From Amorphus orientalis (GTDB taxonomy: Bacteria; Pseudomonadota; Alphaproteobacteria; Rhizobiales; Amorphaceae): a DNA stretch of 64,000 nt. Under the pieces are notes generated by a model. That model worked only from the letters and a program-made list of their open reading frames with translations, searched no databases and was not told where the DNA came from. Positions 17,064-26,126 of the stretch are shown here, one piece after another; the stretch's first letter is position 1; each line of letters opens with the position of its first letter. The position numbers and the translations under genes are program-made. The stretch spans positions 1,578,001-1,642,000 of the forward strand of contig NZ_JAUSUL010000001.1 in NCBI RefSeq assembly GCF_030814015.1, given 5' to 3'.

Positions 17064-17882
17064 CTAGTACGGCTCGACCGGGTGAGCGAAGACGTACCCG
17101 ACGCCGCGTTCGGTCACGATCACCTGCGGGGCGCTCGCATCGGCCTCCAGCTTGCGACGCAATCGCAGCACCTGAACGTCGATGCTCCGATCGTAGACGT
17201 CTTCGTGGAGCCTCGTGAGTTGCAGGAGTTGCTCCCGGCTCAGTGGCCGCTGAGGGGAGGCGAGGAAGGCCAGCAGCAGCGAGTACTCGCCCTTCGTCAG
17301 AGGCACCAAGCGTCCCGTGGGATCGATCAGACGGCGCGCGCGCCGCTCGAGTTGCCACCCCAGGAACCGATACCCCCCGCGCTCCGGATCCTTGATCCGG
17401 GCCATCCGGCCGATTTCCTGGCGCCGGAGGATAGCGCGGATGCGTGCCAAAAGCTCATGGAGGCTGAAGGGCTTGGTGAGGTAGTCATCCGCTCCCAGCT
17501 CAAGTCCCACGACGCGGTCGATCTCGTCCCGCCTGTGGCCGGTCATGATAATGACAGGGACGTCGGAGCTGCTGCGGATCTCCCTAAGTATGTCGAGCCC
17601 GTCTTCTTGCCCGAGCTTGATGTCGAGAATGATCAGACTGGGGCTGGCGGAATTCATCTGTTTCCTGACCTCAGCCCGGTTGGCAGCGAACGTGGAGGGC
17701 AGGTTATGCTGCTCCAGGAACGTCGAGAGCACGGCCCGAAAGGCAGCATCATCGTCGACGATCAGGAATCCGCCTCCTCTGAGCGCCGACGGGGGGCTCG
17801 AACGGGAGTCTTTCCCGGGATCGAACCGGTCGCCGCGGCTCACATGGTCTGCGAGCGACCTGTTCGGGCTGCTTGCGTCCAT
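17064..17882 (-). CDS. OmpR/VirG-type response regulator
   Basis: The product has 272 residues. A receiver domain (about 38-152) has the acidic cluster VDDD, phospho-acceptor D87 in IILDIKLGQEDG, T in IIMTGHR, and K in YLTKPFS. A winged-helix DNA-binding domain (about 175-270) ends with SIDVQVLRLRRKLEAD and VIVTERGVGYVF. The 37 residues before the receiver are extra and Ser/Arg-rich, so a later start is possible. There is no adjacent kinase; the nearest is the VirA-like hybrid kinase at 10893-13412, which could be its partner. The intergenic stretch upstream is long. Confidence 0.9.
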   Translation of the reverse strand: MDASSPNRSLADHVSRGDRFDPGKDSRSSPPSALRGGGFLIVDDDAAFRAVLSTFLEQHNLPSTFAANRAEVRKQMNSASPSLIILDIKLGQEDGLDILREIRSSSDVPVIIMTGHRRDEIDRVVGLELGADDYLTKPFSLHELLARIRAILRRQEIGRMARIKDPERGGYRFLGWQLERRARRLIDPTGRLVPLTKGEYSLLLAFLASPQRPLSREQLLQLTRLHEDVYDRSIDVQVLRLRRKLEADASAPQVIVTERGVGYVFAHPVEPY

Positions 17883-18456
17883 CGCCTCAGCCCTTCTTCC
17901 GCCGGGAGCTGCGCGGCCTTGAGGACCTAGTCCACGACACCTTCGATTTCATCTTTCTTCACACCCGAACAATGCGGATTCATCGGGAAAGTCAGCCCAG
18001 TCAAGAAGTATTTTTCCGCGACCTGCAGGTCATTATTCGAGGAAATCGTGTTTTTACAGCCTGAATTCTGGGCTCTATAAACCCGAACCATGCAGTCAGG
18101 TGAAGATGACGCTTAGCACCCCTGTGGGAACGCAGTGACGCGCGCTGGCCATTCTCCGACGCGCGCGAGGCTTCCGCTGTTTTCTGCGATCGCGGACCAG
18201 ACCTGGTCGAAGGCCGGACCTGCGTCAGCGACCGCCAGTATGGTCGCGCAGCGAACATCCCCATTCATGCTCCGTTCCTTCCGGCTTCTCGGTCATCGCA
18301 GTGCCCGCCCCGGGGCGGGCGGATCCTGCTCTTTGGCGGGCAGGCTATGACCGCTACGCTTCCTGACAGTTGCGCCCCCGGATCAACGGATTGCAGATGT
18401 AACCGTCACCTGCGTGGCAGGGCCGCCCGTCGTCCTGACGTTGCGCCAGGACGCGA
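17883..18456. other. Long intergenic region
   Basis: No gene is recognised. Positions 17940-18080 are distinctly AT-richer than the surroundings and probably contain the promoter of the response regulator. An 18-bp perfect GC palindrome lies at 18303-18320 without a T-tract. Confidence 0.4.
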
Positions 18457-19257
18457 TCAGTCGGGCTGCTTCGCCTTCTGTGAGATACCGCGCGCGGCGC
18501 CGTCGATCACATCGGCGACCTCGAGCGGCCGGGTCATGAAGACCGCGTGGCTTGCCGGCACCTCCGTCACCGTTGCTCCGATCCGCTCTGCCATAGTTTG
18601 GAGCATCTGCTGATCGAAGGCCCTGTCCTGCGTCGCAATGACGGCCCAACTCGGCTTCATCCGCCACGCGGCATTCTCCAGCTTCGTTTCGAAGGCAGAC
18701 AGGGCGATGGGGACCTGGGAATCGCGCAGGAACGCGGCATCCGCGTCGCTGGTGTCGGCGGCAAATCCGGCCTTGAAATGCTCGGGGCTGAGGAAGGCGA
18801 AGCCGTCGCCCTGCGCCTCCAGGACGAATTCCGGTGGAGTGGTAAAGCCCTTGTACTGCTCAGCGGTCGTCTCTCCGGCGTCCGGCGATAGCGCCGAGAC
18901 ATAAACGAGGCCGGCCACATTCTCGTGGACCCCCGCCTCCGTGATGACGGTTCCGCCCCAGCTGTGCCCGACCAGGATTGTGGGGCCGTCCTGCCGGTCC
19001 AGCGCCCGGGTCGTCGCCGACACATCGTCGGCGAGCGACGTGAGCGGATTCTGGACGATGGTGACGCTGTATCCGCGCGACGTCAGTTCGTCATAGACGC
19101 CGCGCCACCCCGAACCGTCGACGAAGGCGCCGTGCACCAGCACGACGTTTCGTACCGTCTGAACATCCGGGATCGGCTGGACAGGCGCCGCTTCGGCATA
19201 GCCGATGAGGCCGGCGGCTGTCGCCGCGGCGGCAGTGGCGCGAAGGGTGTTGATCAT
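18457..19257 (-). CDS. Secreted alpha/beta-fold hydrolase
   Basis: The product has 266 residues. The N-terminus (MINTLRATAAAATAAGLIGY then AEA) is a signal peptide, so the enzyme is periplasmic or secreted. The fold markers are VVLVHGAFVDGSGW, the nucleophile elbow VGHSWGG, and a late His in PASHAVFMTRP. This layout resembles the salicylate/methyl-ester hydrolase group of small alpha/beta hydrolases. ATG 19257 follows AAAGGA by nine bases. It lies downstream of, and on the same strand as, another hydrolase (19415-20257), with 157 bases between them. Confidence 0.82.
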   Translation of the reverse strand: MINTLRATAAAATAAGLIGYAEAAPVQPIPDVQTVRNVVLVHGAFVDGSGWRGVYDELTSRGYSVTIVQNPLTSLADDVSATTRALDRQDGPTILVGHSWGGTVITEAGVHENVAGLVYVSALSPDAGETTAEQYKGFTTPPEFVLEAQGDGFAFLSPEHFKAGFAADTSDADAAFLRDSQVPIALSAFETKLENAAWRMKPSWAVIATQDRAFDQQMLQTMAERIGATVTEVPASHAVFMTRPLEVADVIDGAARGISQKAKQPD

Positions 19258-19414
19258 GTCGCAAATCCTTTCATGAGTTGGTTTCGGGCTGGTCAGTTGA
19301 GCAGGGAGATTCTGCGACCGCTCTGCCTGGTGAGGCGACGAAGGCGCATCGCGCTTGCCGCACCGGTGAGCGTCAGCCACCACGACCGTCGTACCGGACC
19401 GCTTTGCTGCCTGC

Positions 19415-20257
19415 TCAGGCTTCGATGAAGGAGAGGAGGTCCTTGTTGAGCGTGTCGGCATTGATGGTCAGCATGCCGTGACTGAAACCGGGATAGGTCT
19501 TCAGCGTCCCATTCTGCAGCAGCTTGACCGCCAGCCTGGCGCTGTTGTCGATCGGAACGATCTGGTCGTCCTCGCCATGAAGTACGAGTGTCGGCACGGA
19601 GATCGCCTGCAGGTCCTCAGTCTGGTCGGTTTCCGAGAAAGCTCTGATGCCGTCATAGTGAGCTTTGGCGCCGCCCATCATTCCCTGCCGCCACCAGTTC
19701 ATGATGACGCCCTGATGCACGACGGCATCCGGCCGGTTGAACCCGTAAAAGGGGCCGCTCGGCACATCGAGGAAGAACTGAGCCCGGTTCGCTGCAAGAG
19801 CCTGACGGAAGCCGTCGAACACCTCGATCGGCAGCCCGCCGGGATACCGTTCGGTCCTGACCATGATCGGTGGGACGGCGCCGACGAGAACGGCCTTCGC
19901 CACTCGGCCCTCGGGCTGCCCGTGCCGGGCGACATACCGCGCCACCTCGCCGCCCCCGGTGGAGTGCCCGATGTGGACTGCGTTGCGCAGGTCCAGATGC
20001 TGGACGACAGCGGCCGCATCCGCCGCATAGTTGGTGAGCGTGTGGCCCTCGGCAACCTGATCGGAGCGGCCATGGCCGCGGCGATCGTGAGCGACCACGC
20101 GGTACCCCTTCGACAGGAAGTACAGCATCTGTGGATCCCAATCGTCAGACGAAAGAGGCCACCCGTGATGAAACATGATGGGCTGTGCGTCTTTGGGGCC
20201 CCAGTCCTTATAGAAGATACGAATGTCGTCCTGCGTCGTCGCAAAGCCGTTCGTCAT
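19415..20257 (-). CDS. Alpha/beta hydrolase, non-heme chloroperoxidase/arylesterase type
   Basis: The product has 280 residues. Family-specific motifs are FHHGWPLSSDDWDPQM, VAHDRRGHGRSDQ, the elbow IGHSTGGGEVARYVARHG, VPTLVLHGEDDQIVPI, and the His in YPGFSHGM. These cofactor-free enzymes act as esterases and can perform perhydrolysis. No signal peptide is seen. ATG 20257 follows an AGGAGCC site. It is divergent from the Lrp/AsnC regulator at 20500, which may control it. Confidence 0.9.
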   Translation of the reverse strand: MTNGFATTQDDIRIFYKDWGPKDAQPIMFHHGWPLSSDDWDPQMLYFLSKGYRVVAHDRRGHGRSDQVAEGHTLTNYAADAAAVVQHLDLRNAVHIGHSTGGGEVARYVARHGQPEGRVAKAVLVGAVPPIMVRTERYPGGLPIEVFDGFRQALAANRAQFFLDVPSGPFYGFNRPDAVVHQGVIMNWWRQGMMGGAKAHYDGIRAFSETDQTEDLQAISVPTLVLHGEDDQIVPIDNSARLAVKLLQNGTLKTYPGFSHGMLTINADTLNKDLLSFIEA

Positions 20258-20499
20258 CGAAGAGGCTCCTTCGTCTTGATTTGGAGTTGATGCTGAAAGC
20301 AACCGGTTGCGGAAGACTGACGGCGGCCGCCACGACGGCAGTGGTGCGGTGGCGTGGATCAAGGCGCTGATCCCGTCATCCATGGTGTCGATGATAGGGA
20401 AGCCGAAGCGAAAGGTGCTCTCTAAATTCGCTCATCGATTTCTTTCAAAGACTGCTATACCCATTGGAATTCTATTTTCTCCTCAGGCTGGGGATCGAA

Positions 20500-20976
20500 A
20501 TGAAAGAATCTTCCGAGCCCGATCTGGACCGGGTCGATATGAGGATCCTGCGTGCGCTCCATGCCGAGGGCCGACTGACGAATGCCGAGCTGGCGACGCG
20601 TGTGGGCGTCAGTCCTGCGACCTGTTACCGACGGACGCAGCGACTGTTCGACGAGGGTCACATCACCGGTGTCAGGGCAGACGTCGCGCCAGCTTCGGTC
20701 GGCCTGGGTGCCCTCGTGATGGTGGGCGTCATGCTCGACCGTTCCACGCCTGACAGCCGCTATGCCTTCGAAGAGGCCGTGCTGAAGGTGAAGGAGGTGC
20801 TCGACTGCATCCTGGTGGCGGGCGAGTTCGACTACTTCATCAAGATCCGGGCGCGCGACATGGCGGATTTCAACAAGCTGCAGGGCGAGACCCTGATCGC
20901 CTTGCCAGGCGTCCGGAACACCCGGACCTTCTTCGTCATGAGAGAGGTCAAGGAAAACGCCCGGTTGCAGTTCTGA
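20500..20976 (+). CDS. Lrp/AsnC-family transcriptional regulator
   Basis: The product has 158 residues. The N-terminal helix-turn-helix (LDRVDMRILRALHAEGRLT then NAELATRVGVSPATCYRRTQ) is followed by a RAM ligand domain (DCILVAGEFDYFIKIRARDM) and ends in TFFVMREVKENARL. Such proteins bind DNA as octamers and sense amino acids or related small molecules. The start at 20500 is chosen to match family length; an ATG 36 bases upstream is possible. It is divergent from the chloroperoxidase-type hydrolase and convergent with the SDR gene. Confidence 0.9.
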   Translation: MKESSEPDLDRVDMRILRALHAEGRLTNAELATRVGVSPATCYRRTQRLFDEGHITGVRADVAPASVGLGALVMVGVMLDRSTPDSRYAFEEAVLKVKEVLDCILVAGEFDYFIKIRARDMADFNKLQGETLIALPGVRNTRTFFVMREVKENARLQF

Positions 20977-20986
20977 CGGCACCGGC

Positions 20987-21766
20987 CTACGCCGTCGGAA
21001 CCGTGCCTCCGTCGATCACATACTCCACGCCCGTGATCGATCCGGCCCGGTCCGAGGCGAGGAATGCGATAAGGTTCGCGACTTCGTCCGGCCTCGAGAA
21101 CCGCCCGATCGGCACGCCGCCGAGCGATTCCATGATGACCCTCTTGCCGTGTTCGATGTCACCTCCGACCTCGGCGCCGAGGCGCTCGGCCAGCCGCAAC
21201 GAACCTTCTGTCTCGATTCCGCCCGGAGAGACGCGAACCACGCGCACCCCGTTCGGCGAAACCTCCTTCGACAGGCTCTTGCTGTAGGTCGAAAGCGCCG
21301 CCTTGGCGGCCGCATAGGCGGTCGTCGATGCCGGAAGCGGCAGTTCGCGCTGGATGGAGGTGACGTGAATAACCACCCCTTGGCCTAGCGCCACCATCGC
21401 GGGCACCAGTTCGCGGTCTAGCCTCACCGCCGGCATCAGGTTGAGGTCGATCTCTTTCGCCCATTCGGCGTCGCTCAGCACCTGATAGCCGCCGGCCGGA
21501 GCAGAGGAGCCGCCGAGCATGTGGACGACGATGTCCACCCTTCCCAGACGTTCACGTGCGGCTTCGGCGAGCCTGTCGCAGCCTTCCCGCGTGGTGAGGT
21601 CGGCAGCGACGAACATCGCTTCGGGAAGGCCCTCCGGCCGCGATCGTGCGGTCGTCAGGACCTGGGCGCCGAGCTCGCGGAACAGCGAAACGGTGGCTGC
21701 GCCCGCGCCGCGCGTGCCGGAGGTGACGAGGGCTTTCTTGCCCTCCAGCGTCAGGAATGCGCTCAT
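20987..21766 (-). CDS. Short-chain dehydrogenase/reductase
   Basis: The product has 259 residues. Its cofactor motif is [10 protein letters not shown], a variant of TGxxxGxG with S in place of the first G. The active site consists of Ser in VTSIQ and the Y-x-x-x-K of YAAAKAAL. The C-terminus [17 protein letters not shown] is a standard SDR ending. It uses NAD(P)H on an unknown carbonyl or alcohol. It overlaps the upstream NTF2-like gene by ATGA, and both are divergent from a LysR regulator that probably controls them. Confidence 0.9.
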   Translation of the reverse strand: MSAFLTLEGKKALVTSGTRGAGAATVSLFRELGAQVLTTARSRPEGLPEAMFVAADLTTREGCDRLAEAARERLGRVDIVVHMLGGSSAPAGGYQVLSDAEWAKEIDLNLMPAVRLDRELVPAMVALGQGVVIHVTSIQRELPLPASTTAYAAAKAALSTYSKSLSKEVSPNGVRVVRVSPGGIETEGSLRLAERLGAEVGGDIEHGKRVIMESLGGVPIGRFSRPDEVANLIAFLASDRAGSITGVEYVIDGGTVPTA

Positions 21767-22086
21767 GCGGTGATCTCCAGCCGCGTGATCCAGTTGTGCT
21801 CGAGGCGGAAGGCGAAGGTCAGCACGGCCGGACTGCCGGGGAAATTGCCCGTTACCTGCGCCCGCACGCGGTATTCGTCGTGCTCATTCGTGCAGTCGAG
21901 GGGTTTGGCAACGGGCTGATACTGCGCCTTGGCCGCCCGCCACCACGCTTCGATCTCTTGGCATCCGCGGTGCGTCTTGCCTTCGTCTTTGACGATAGCG
22001 TCGGTCAAGAAGACCTGAAGCACGGCCTCGGCGTCATTGCGGCTGTCGGCATTGAAGTATGTCTCGATCGGTTGGGGCAGGTTCAT
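21763..22086 (-). CDS. NTF2-like/SnoaL-like protein
   Basis: The product has 107 residues of the alpha+beta cone fold. Typical features are [20 protein letters not shown], then [16 protein letters not shown] and a final set of strands. Family members are small isomerases, hydrolases or binding proteins in secondary or aromatic metabolism. ATG 22086 follows GGAG by seven bases. The gene heads a two-gene operon with the SDR (four-base overlap), under a palindrome-rich promoter shared with the LysR gene. Confidence 0.85.
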   Translation of the reverse strand: MNLPQPIETYFNADSRNDAEAVLQVFLTDAIVKDEGKTHRGCQEIEAWWRAAKAQYQPVAKPLDCTNEHDEYRVRAQVTGNFPGSPAVLTFAFRLEHNWITRLEITA

Positions 22087-22142
22087 GCCACCGCTCCATT
22101 TGTCTCGTTTCACGCTGTCCACATCTAGTCGTGGACGGGCGT

Positions 22143-22160
22143 CCCGATAATCGGGATTAT
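22143..22160. promoter_or_regulatory. Predicted LysR-type operator
   Basis: Two interlocked palindromes overlap here: CCCGATAATCGGG (22143-22155) and ATAATCGGGATTAT (22147-22160). They lie in the 104-bp divergent region, 31 bases before the LysR start. Their position fits the autoregulatory recognition site of a LysR-type regulator. Confidence 0.6.
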
Positions 22161-22190
22161 GTGGGATGAGACGTTGCGAGGAGCGGGATA

Positions 22191-23114
22191 ATGTATCAGC
22201 CCGGACTGAATGATCTGGAGGCGGTGCTGGCCATCTCTCGTAGAAGCTCGTTCCGCACAGCAGCCGTCGATCTCGGCATGTCGACGACTGCGCTCAGCAA
22301 TGCGATCGGAAAGCTTGAACGTGAGCTCGGCGTTCGCCTCTTCAACCGGACCACGCGCAGTGTCTCGCTGACCGACGCGGGCCGCCGGTTCGTCGACCAG
22401 ATCGGGCCACCCCTTCAGGACATCCGCGACGCCATGAACGGAGTGCGTTCGCAGCAGGCGATCCCGTCAGGAACGCTCCGCATCAACACATTCGCCACGG
22501 CAGCGCGCGAGATCCTGTCGCCGCTCGTGCTTGCGTTTCTACGCACTCACCCTCAGGTGCATGTCGACCTCGTGACCGAGGGGCGGTTGGTCGATATCGT
22601 AGCCGAGGGCTTCGACCTGGGCGTCCGGTCCGCCGATCTGGTCCCGAGCGACATGATAGCGATCCCGCTCGGTCCTCCGCAGCGCTATGCCGTGGTCGGG
22701 TCACGGGACTACTTCGACGTTCACGACAGGCCGCGCGTTCCGCCCGACCTCGCCGGCCACAAATGCATCCGTGTTCGGCTGCCGAACGGAGCCCTTTACC
22801 GGTGGGCGCTCCGGAAAGGCGATCAGAGCGCGCAGATCGACGTGGAAGGGCCGATCACCCTGGACGAGGCGAGCCTGGCGCGGACCGCGGTTCTGGAGGG
22901 CATCGGTCTCGGCTTCTTCATCGAGGCGAACGTCCGAGCCGACATCGAGGCGGGAACCCTGATCCGGGTGCTGGAGGACTGGACGCCACCGCTCGCGCCG
23001 CTCGCCCTCTACTATCCGGGACGGCGCAATCCGTCCGCCGCCCTCAAGACCTTCATCGGTATGGCGCGTGAACTCGGCAGAGGCTCAGGTCCTGATGCTC
23101 TGGCGCCAGAGTGA
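22191..23114 (+). CDS. LysR-family transcriptional regulator
   Basis: The product has 307 residues. The N-terminal winged helix ([20 protein letters not shown] then [18 protein letters not shown]) is complete, followed by a type 2 periplasmic-binding-like effector domain ([28 protein letters not shown]). It is divergent from the NTF2-like/SDR operon and is probably its activator. GAGCGGGATA precedes the ATG. The effector is unknown. Confidence 0.92.
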   Translation: MYQPGLNDLEAVLAISRRSSFRTAAVDLGMSTTALSNAIGKLERELGVRLFNRTTRSVSLTDAGRRFVDQIGPPLQDIRDAMNGVRSQQAIPSGTLRINTFATAAREILSPLVLAFLRTHPQVHVDLVTEGRLVDIVAEGFDLGVRSADLVPSDMIAIPLGPPQRYAVVGSRDYFDVHDRPRVPPDLAGHKCIRVRLPNGALYRWALRKGDQSAQIDVEGPITLDEASLARTAVLEGIGLGFFIEANVRADIEAGTLIRVLEDWTPPLAPLALYYPGRRNPSAALKTFIGMARELGRGSGPDALAPE

Positions 23115-23315
23115 CGTAATCAGATAAACATCTCTTCATATCCCTCCTGACGGAAGTGGGATACGGGCCGCCTTCCACCGTCGTGGTTCCGCGGCTGCCG
23201 TCGGCCGTCGGCTCGCTGAGTTGGGATCGAGGCGGGTAGCGTTTAGGTCGACAGGAGGGAGGGGATGTCGATGGCTGTTCAAGGCTGTCCGCTCTTCTCA
23301 AGCAGATATCCCTGA

Positions 23316-23861
23316 GCTGTCAGTCCGATCTCGGCCAACCCGTGGCTCGACCAGAAGCGCCGCCTCCGGGACCGGGCGTTGTTCGACCTCGCGATCGACA
23401 GCAGATTGCGCGGCTGCGATGTCCTGAAGGTTCGGATCGGCGAGCTTGTCAGCGGCGGCCAGGTAAGAGCTCGCGCGCTGGTAATCCAGCAGAAGACCGG
23501 CCGGCCGGTTCGGTTCGAGCTCCTCGAGCCAGCGCGGACGACCAGTCTCGATTGGCTCGAGCGACGCGGAGGAACGCTGGACGACTACGCCTCCCCGAGC
23601 CGCATCGACCACTCCGACCACATCAGCACCCGTCAGTACGCCCGGCTCGTTGATGAGTGGGTGACAGGCATTGGTCTGCGCCGTGAGGACTACGGAACCC
23701 ATTCCCTCCGCCGGACCAAGGCTTCGATCATCTACAAGGCCACAGGCAATTTGAGAGCCGTGCAGATCCTGCTCGGCCACACCAAGATCGAGAGCACCGT
23801 GCGCTATCTCGGCGTAGATATTGAAGATGCCTTGGCTCTCGCTGAGGCGACAGAGGTGTAG
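23316..23861 (+). pseudogene. Truncated tyrosine recombinase/integrase catalytic domain
   Basis: The frame opens after a TGA at 23313 and has no ATG; the first usable codon would be TTG 23379. The catalytic residues are all present: Arg in SRLRGCDVLKV, the H-x-L-R box in GTHSLRRTK, LLGHTKIEST, and the Tyr in VRYLGV. The usual N-terminal DNA-binding domain is missing. Short integrases of this kind are common in Hyphomicrobiales and may be partly functional, but this copy lacks a proper start. It marks past integration near the end of an accessory zone. Confidence 0.72.
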
Positions 23862-24239
23862 CGCGGGAAGGCTCCCCGGCGATGGCGTTGGGGAGCCCGG
23901 CGCTGCCGGACGGCTTAGCGCCCAAGACAGGCACAGAAGCCAGCTGGACCGTTTCCGAAAGCGGTCATCCCCGGCGCCGAGACCTGCAGAAAAGAAAAAG
24001 AACTGATTGACGTGTTTCTCGACAAGTTGAGATGGCCGGCGGCGACGCTTGCGAAGGCGCAGCCGCAGCTTGGCTTGCCGATGGCATGAGCGCGAAGCAG
24101 GCCGCGACGGTGGACTGCCATCCGGTGGCCGGGGCGCTACCGGGAGAGGAATAGTGCGCCAAATTCCAGTCCTGTCGATCAACCTCGAATAAGATGATCC
24201 GAGCGTATTCCACATCTGGCTCTTCAGAGGTCGCCGATG
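23862..24239. other. Intergenic region after integrase remnant
   Basis: I see no gene here. No tRNA or obvious attachment repeat is recognisable next to the integrase remnant. Confidence 0.4.
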
Positions 24240-24983
24240 TTACGTGGTCGCGCTGGTTATGATGAGATGGGAGAGGGCGTCGGCGTCCAACCCGTCGGTT
24301 GAATGGGACTCCACCGAGCGGCCGCCGCTGAAGATCGTCACCCGGTCGGCGACCGCGACCACGTCCTTCATGTTGTGGCTGATCAGGATCACCGTGACGC
24401 CGTTCGAGCGCAGCGTGCGGATCAGCTTCAGCACCTGCTCGGTTTCGCGGACGCCGAGGGCGGCGGTGGGCTCGTCCATGATGATGATCTCGGCCTTCCA
24501 GCGCAGCGCCCGGCAGATCGCCACCGCCTGCCGCTGGCCGCCCGACAGGTTCTCGACCGGCGCCGTCATGTCCTCGAGCGTCGAGTTCAGCTGGCCGAGA
24601 TAGCCCCGTGCCTCCTCGATCATCGCCTTGCGGTCGAGCACCTTGATGCCGAACCGGCGCCGTTCCAGTTCCGAACCCATGAACACGTTCTGGTAGATGC
24701 TCATGCGCGGAGCCAGCCCGAGATCCTGATGGATCGTGGCGATGCCGGCCGCCAGGGCCTCGCGCGGGTTGGAGAAGCGCGACACGGCGCCCTTAACCGC
24801 GATCTCCCCTTCGTCGGCGGTTTCCACGCCTGAAATCAGCTTGATGAACGTGGATTTGCCGGCGCCGTTGTCACCGCAGATCGCGTGCACTTCGCCCCAG
24901 GTTACGGACAGGTCGGCGCCGCGCAGCGCCACGACCGCGCCGTACGATTTCTTCGCGCCGCGCACCGACAGGATCTCGGACAT
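24240..24983 (-). CDS. Sugar ABC transporter ATP-binding protein (single-domain, FrcA-like)
   Basis: The product has 247 residues with one nucleotide-binding domain. It shows Walker A GDNGAGKST, the signature LSGGQRQ, Walker B IIIMDEPTAALG and the switch His in LISHN. Most ribose/xylose-type systems have a double-length RbsA-like ATPase, and single-domain forms such as FrcA occur in alphaproteobacteria. It energises uptake by the permease and binding protein encoded upstream. ATG follows GGAGGGG by five bases. It is the last gene of the operon, and a hairpin lies between it and the binding-protein gene. Confidence 0.93.
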   Translation of the reverse strand: MSEILSVRGAKKSYGAVVALRGADLSVTWGEVHAICGDNGAGKSTFIKLISGVETADEGEIAVKGAVSRFSNPREALAAGIATIHQDLGLAPRMSIYQNVFMGSELERRRFGIKVLDRKAMIEEARGYLGQLNSTLEDMTAPVENLSGGQRQAVAICRALRWKAEIIIMDEPTAALGVRETEQVLKLIRTLRSNGVTVILISHNMKDVVAVADRVTIFSGGRSVESHSTDGLDADALSHLIITSATT

Positions 24984-25104
24984 GGGTCCCCTCCGACCTG
25001 AAGCCCTTCATCCCTTCACGGAAAGGGTGAAAGGCTCCAACCATTTGACTTTACGCGTTTCCGGACGGCGAACCGGGTTCCACTTCGCCGGGGAACGCGC
25101 CAGC

Positions 25105-25124
25105 GGGGCGGCCTGGGCCGCCCC
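25105..25124 (-). terminator. Hairpin downstream of sugar-binding protein gene
   Basis: An 8-bp pure GC stem (GGGGCGGC/GCCGCCCC) carries a 4-nt loop, eight bases after the binding-protein stop. It most likely acts as partial terminator or 3' stabiliser, giving more binding protein than ATPase. Confidence 0.55.
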
Positions 25125-25132
25125 GACGCTCT

Positions 25133-26077
25133 CTACTGCAGGAACTGGTCGACGTTGGTCTGATCGACCACGTCGGCGTTCATGAACAGGTAGGGGCCGG
25201 CCGTGATGTCCGACTTCGGCTCTCCCTTGACGGCAATCCGGTCCATCGCGTCCACCGCGGCCTCACCCATCGCCTCGAACGGGATCGCGACGGTCGCCGT
25301 CAGCATCGAATTCGGGTCCTTGATCCGGCGGTAGGTTTCCGGGCCTCCGTCGATCGAGATGATCGCGATGTCGCCCTTCTGCATGCCCTGCTCCTTCAGC
25401 AGGTCGTCGATGATGAAGGCCTGCCCGTCGAACGACGCCCAGATGCCCTGGAAGTTCCCCGCATTCTGGAGAAGCAGAGCGTTCATGCCGCTGCGCACGT
25501 CGTCTCGCCAGCTTTGCGTGCGGGCCATGGAGTGGGAACCGACCACCTGAACGTTGGTGTTCTCGCCGAGTACGACGTCGAGGATCTTGCCGCGGATCCG
25601 GGTTCCGACGTTCGAATCGAACCGCTCCGTCAGAATGTTCCCTGAATAGCCAAGCTCGCCGAGAAGGTAGAGGGCGGCGTCCGCACCAACGGCATATTCG
25701 TTGACCTGGATGTCGAACAGTGCATCCGGACTCGCGCCACTCATCACGGTGATCACCGGAATGTCGGCCTCCTTCGCCTCCTTTATCTGGGCTTCGAACT
25801 GAACCGGCTTCGACATGGCCAGCACGATCCCATCGACGCCGCGCTGGATCAGGCTCTCGATCTGTTCGGCATGGGTCGGGAGAGCGCCGTTCGAATTGAG
25901 GACAACAACGTCCCAGCCTTTTTCCTCGGCCGCCTCTTCGACCGCGTTCGCGACGCGGGCATGGGTTTCGGAGGACATCTGGAACGCCACGACGCCAAGC
26001 TCGAAGGCCTGCGCGGCGATGGGCTGGCAGATCGCCAGGACCGACGCTGCCGCGGCGAGGATCAGTTTCTGTTTCAT
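25133..26077 (-). CDS. Sugar ABC transporter substrate-binding protein (RbsB type)
   Basis: The product has 314 residues. A signal peptide (KLILAAAASVLAICQPIAAQ then A) precedes a two-lobed periplasmic-binding fold with GVVAFQMSSETHARVANAVE, SLIQRGVDGIVLAMS, IPVITVMSGA and IAIISIDGGPETYRRIKD. It would capture a monosaccharide or sugar derivative in the periplasm. ATG follows GGAGAAC. It lies between the permease and ATPase genes; the substrate is not obvious, but the co-encoded FGGY kinase and BtpA/SgcQ protein suggest an uncommon pentose or polyol. Confidence 0.92.
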   Translation of the reverse strand: MKQKLILAAAASVLAICQPIAAQAFELGVVAFQMSSETHARVANAVEEAAEEKGWDVVVLNSNGALPTHAEQIESLIQRGVDGIVLAMSKPVQFEAQIKEAKEADIPVITVMSGASPDALFDIQVNEYAVGADAALYLLGELGYSGNILTERFDSNVGTRIRGKILDVVLGENTNVQVVGSHSMARTQSWRDDVRSGMNALLLQNAGNFQGIWASFDGQAFIIDDLLKEQGMQKGDIAIISIDGGPETYRRIKDPNSMLTATVAIPFEAMGEAAVDAMDRIAVKGEPKSDITAGPYLFMNADVVDQTNVDQFLQ

Positions 26078-26126
26078 CTCTTGTTCTCCACTGGCTCCGT
26101 CTCGGGTTTTGGATTCAGCGACTGCG

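Noticed and set aside
18303-18320. 18-bp perfect palindrome of G and C as a terminator
   Set aside because: A spacer-free GC palindrome with no T-tract and no gene ending nearby is weak evidence, and such runs arise easily in this composition.
23298-24215. 305-codon minus-strand frame across the integrase remnant
   Set aside because: The plus-strand frame preserves all integrase catalytic motifs; the minus frame shows no family features.
23115-24239. tRNA attachment site for the integrase remnant
   Set aside because: No tRNA-like cloverleaf or flanking direct repeat could be recognised by eye.
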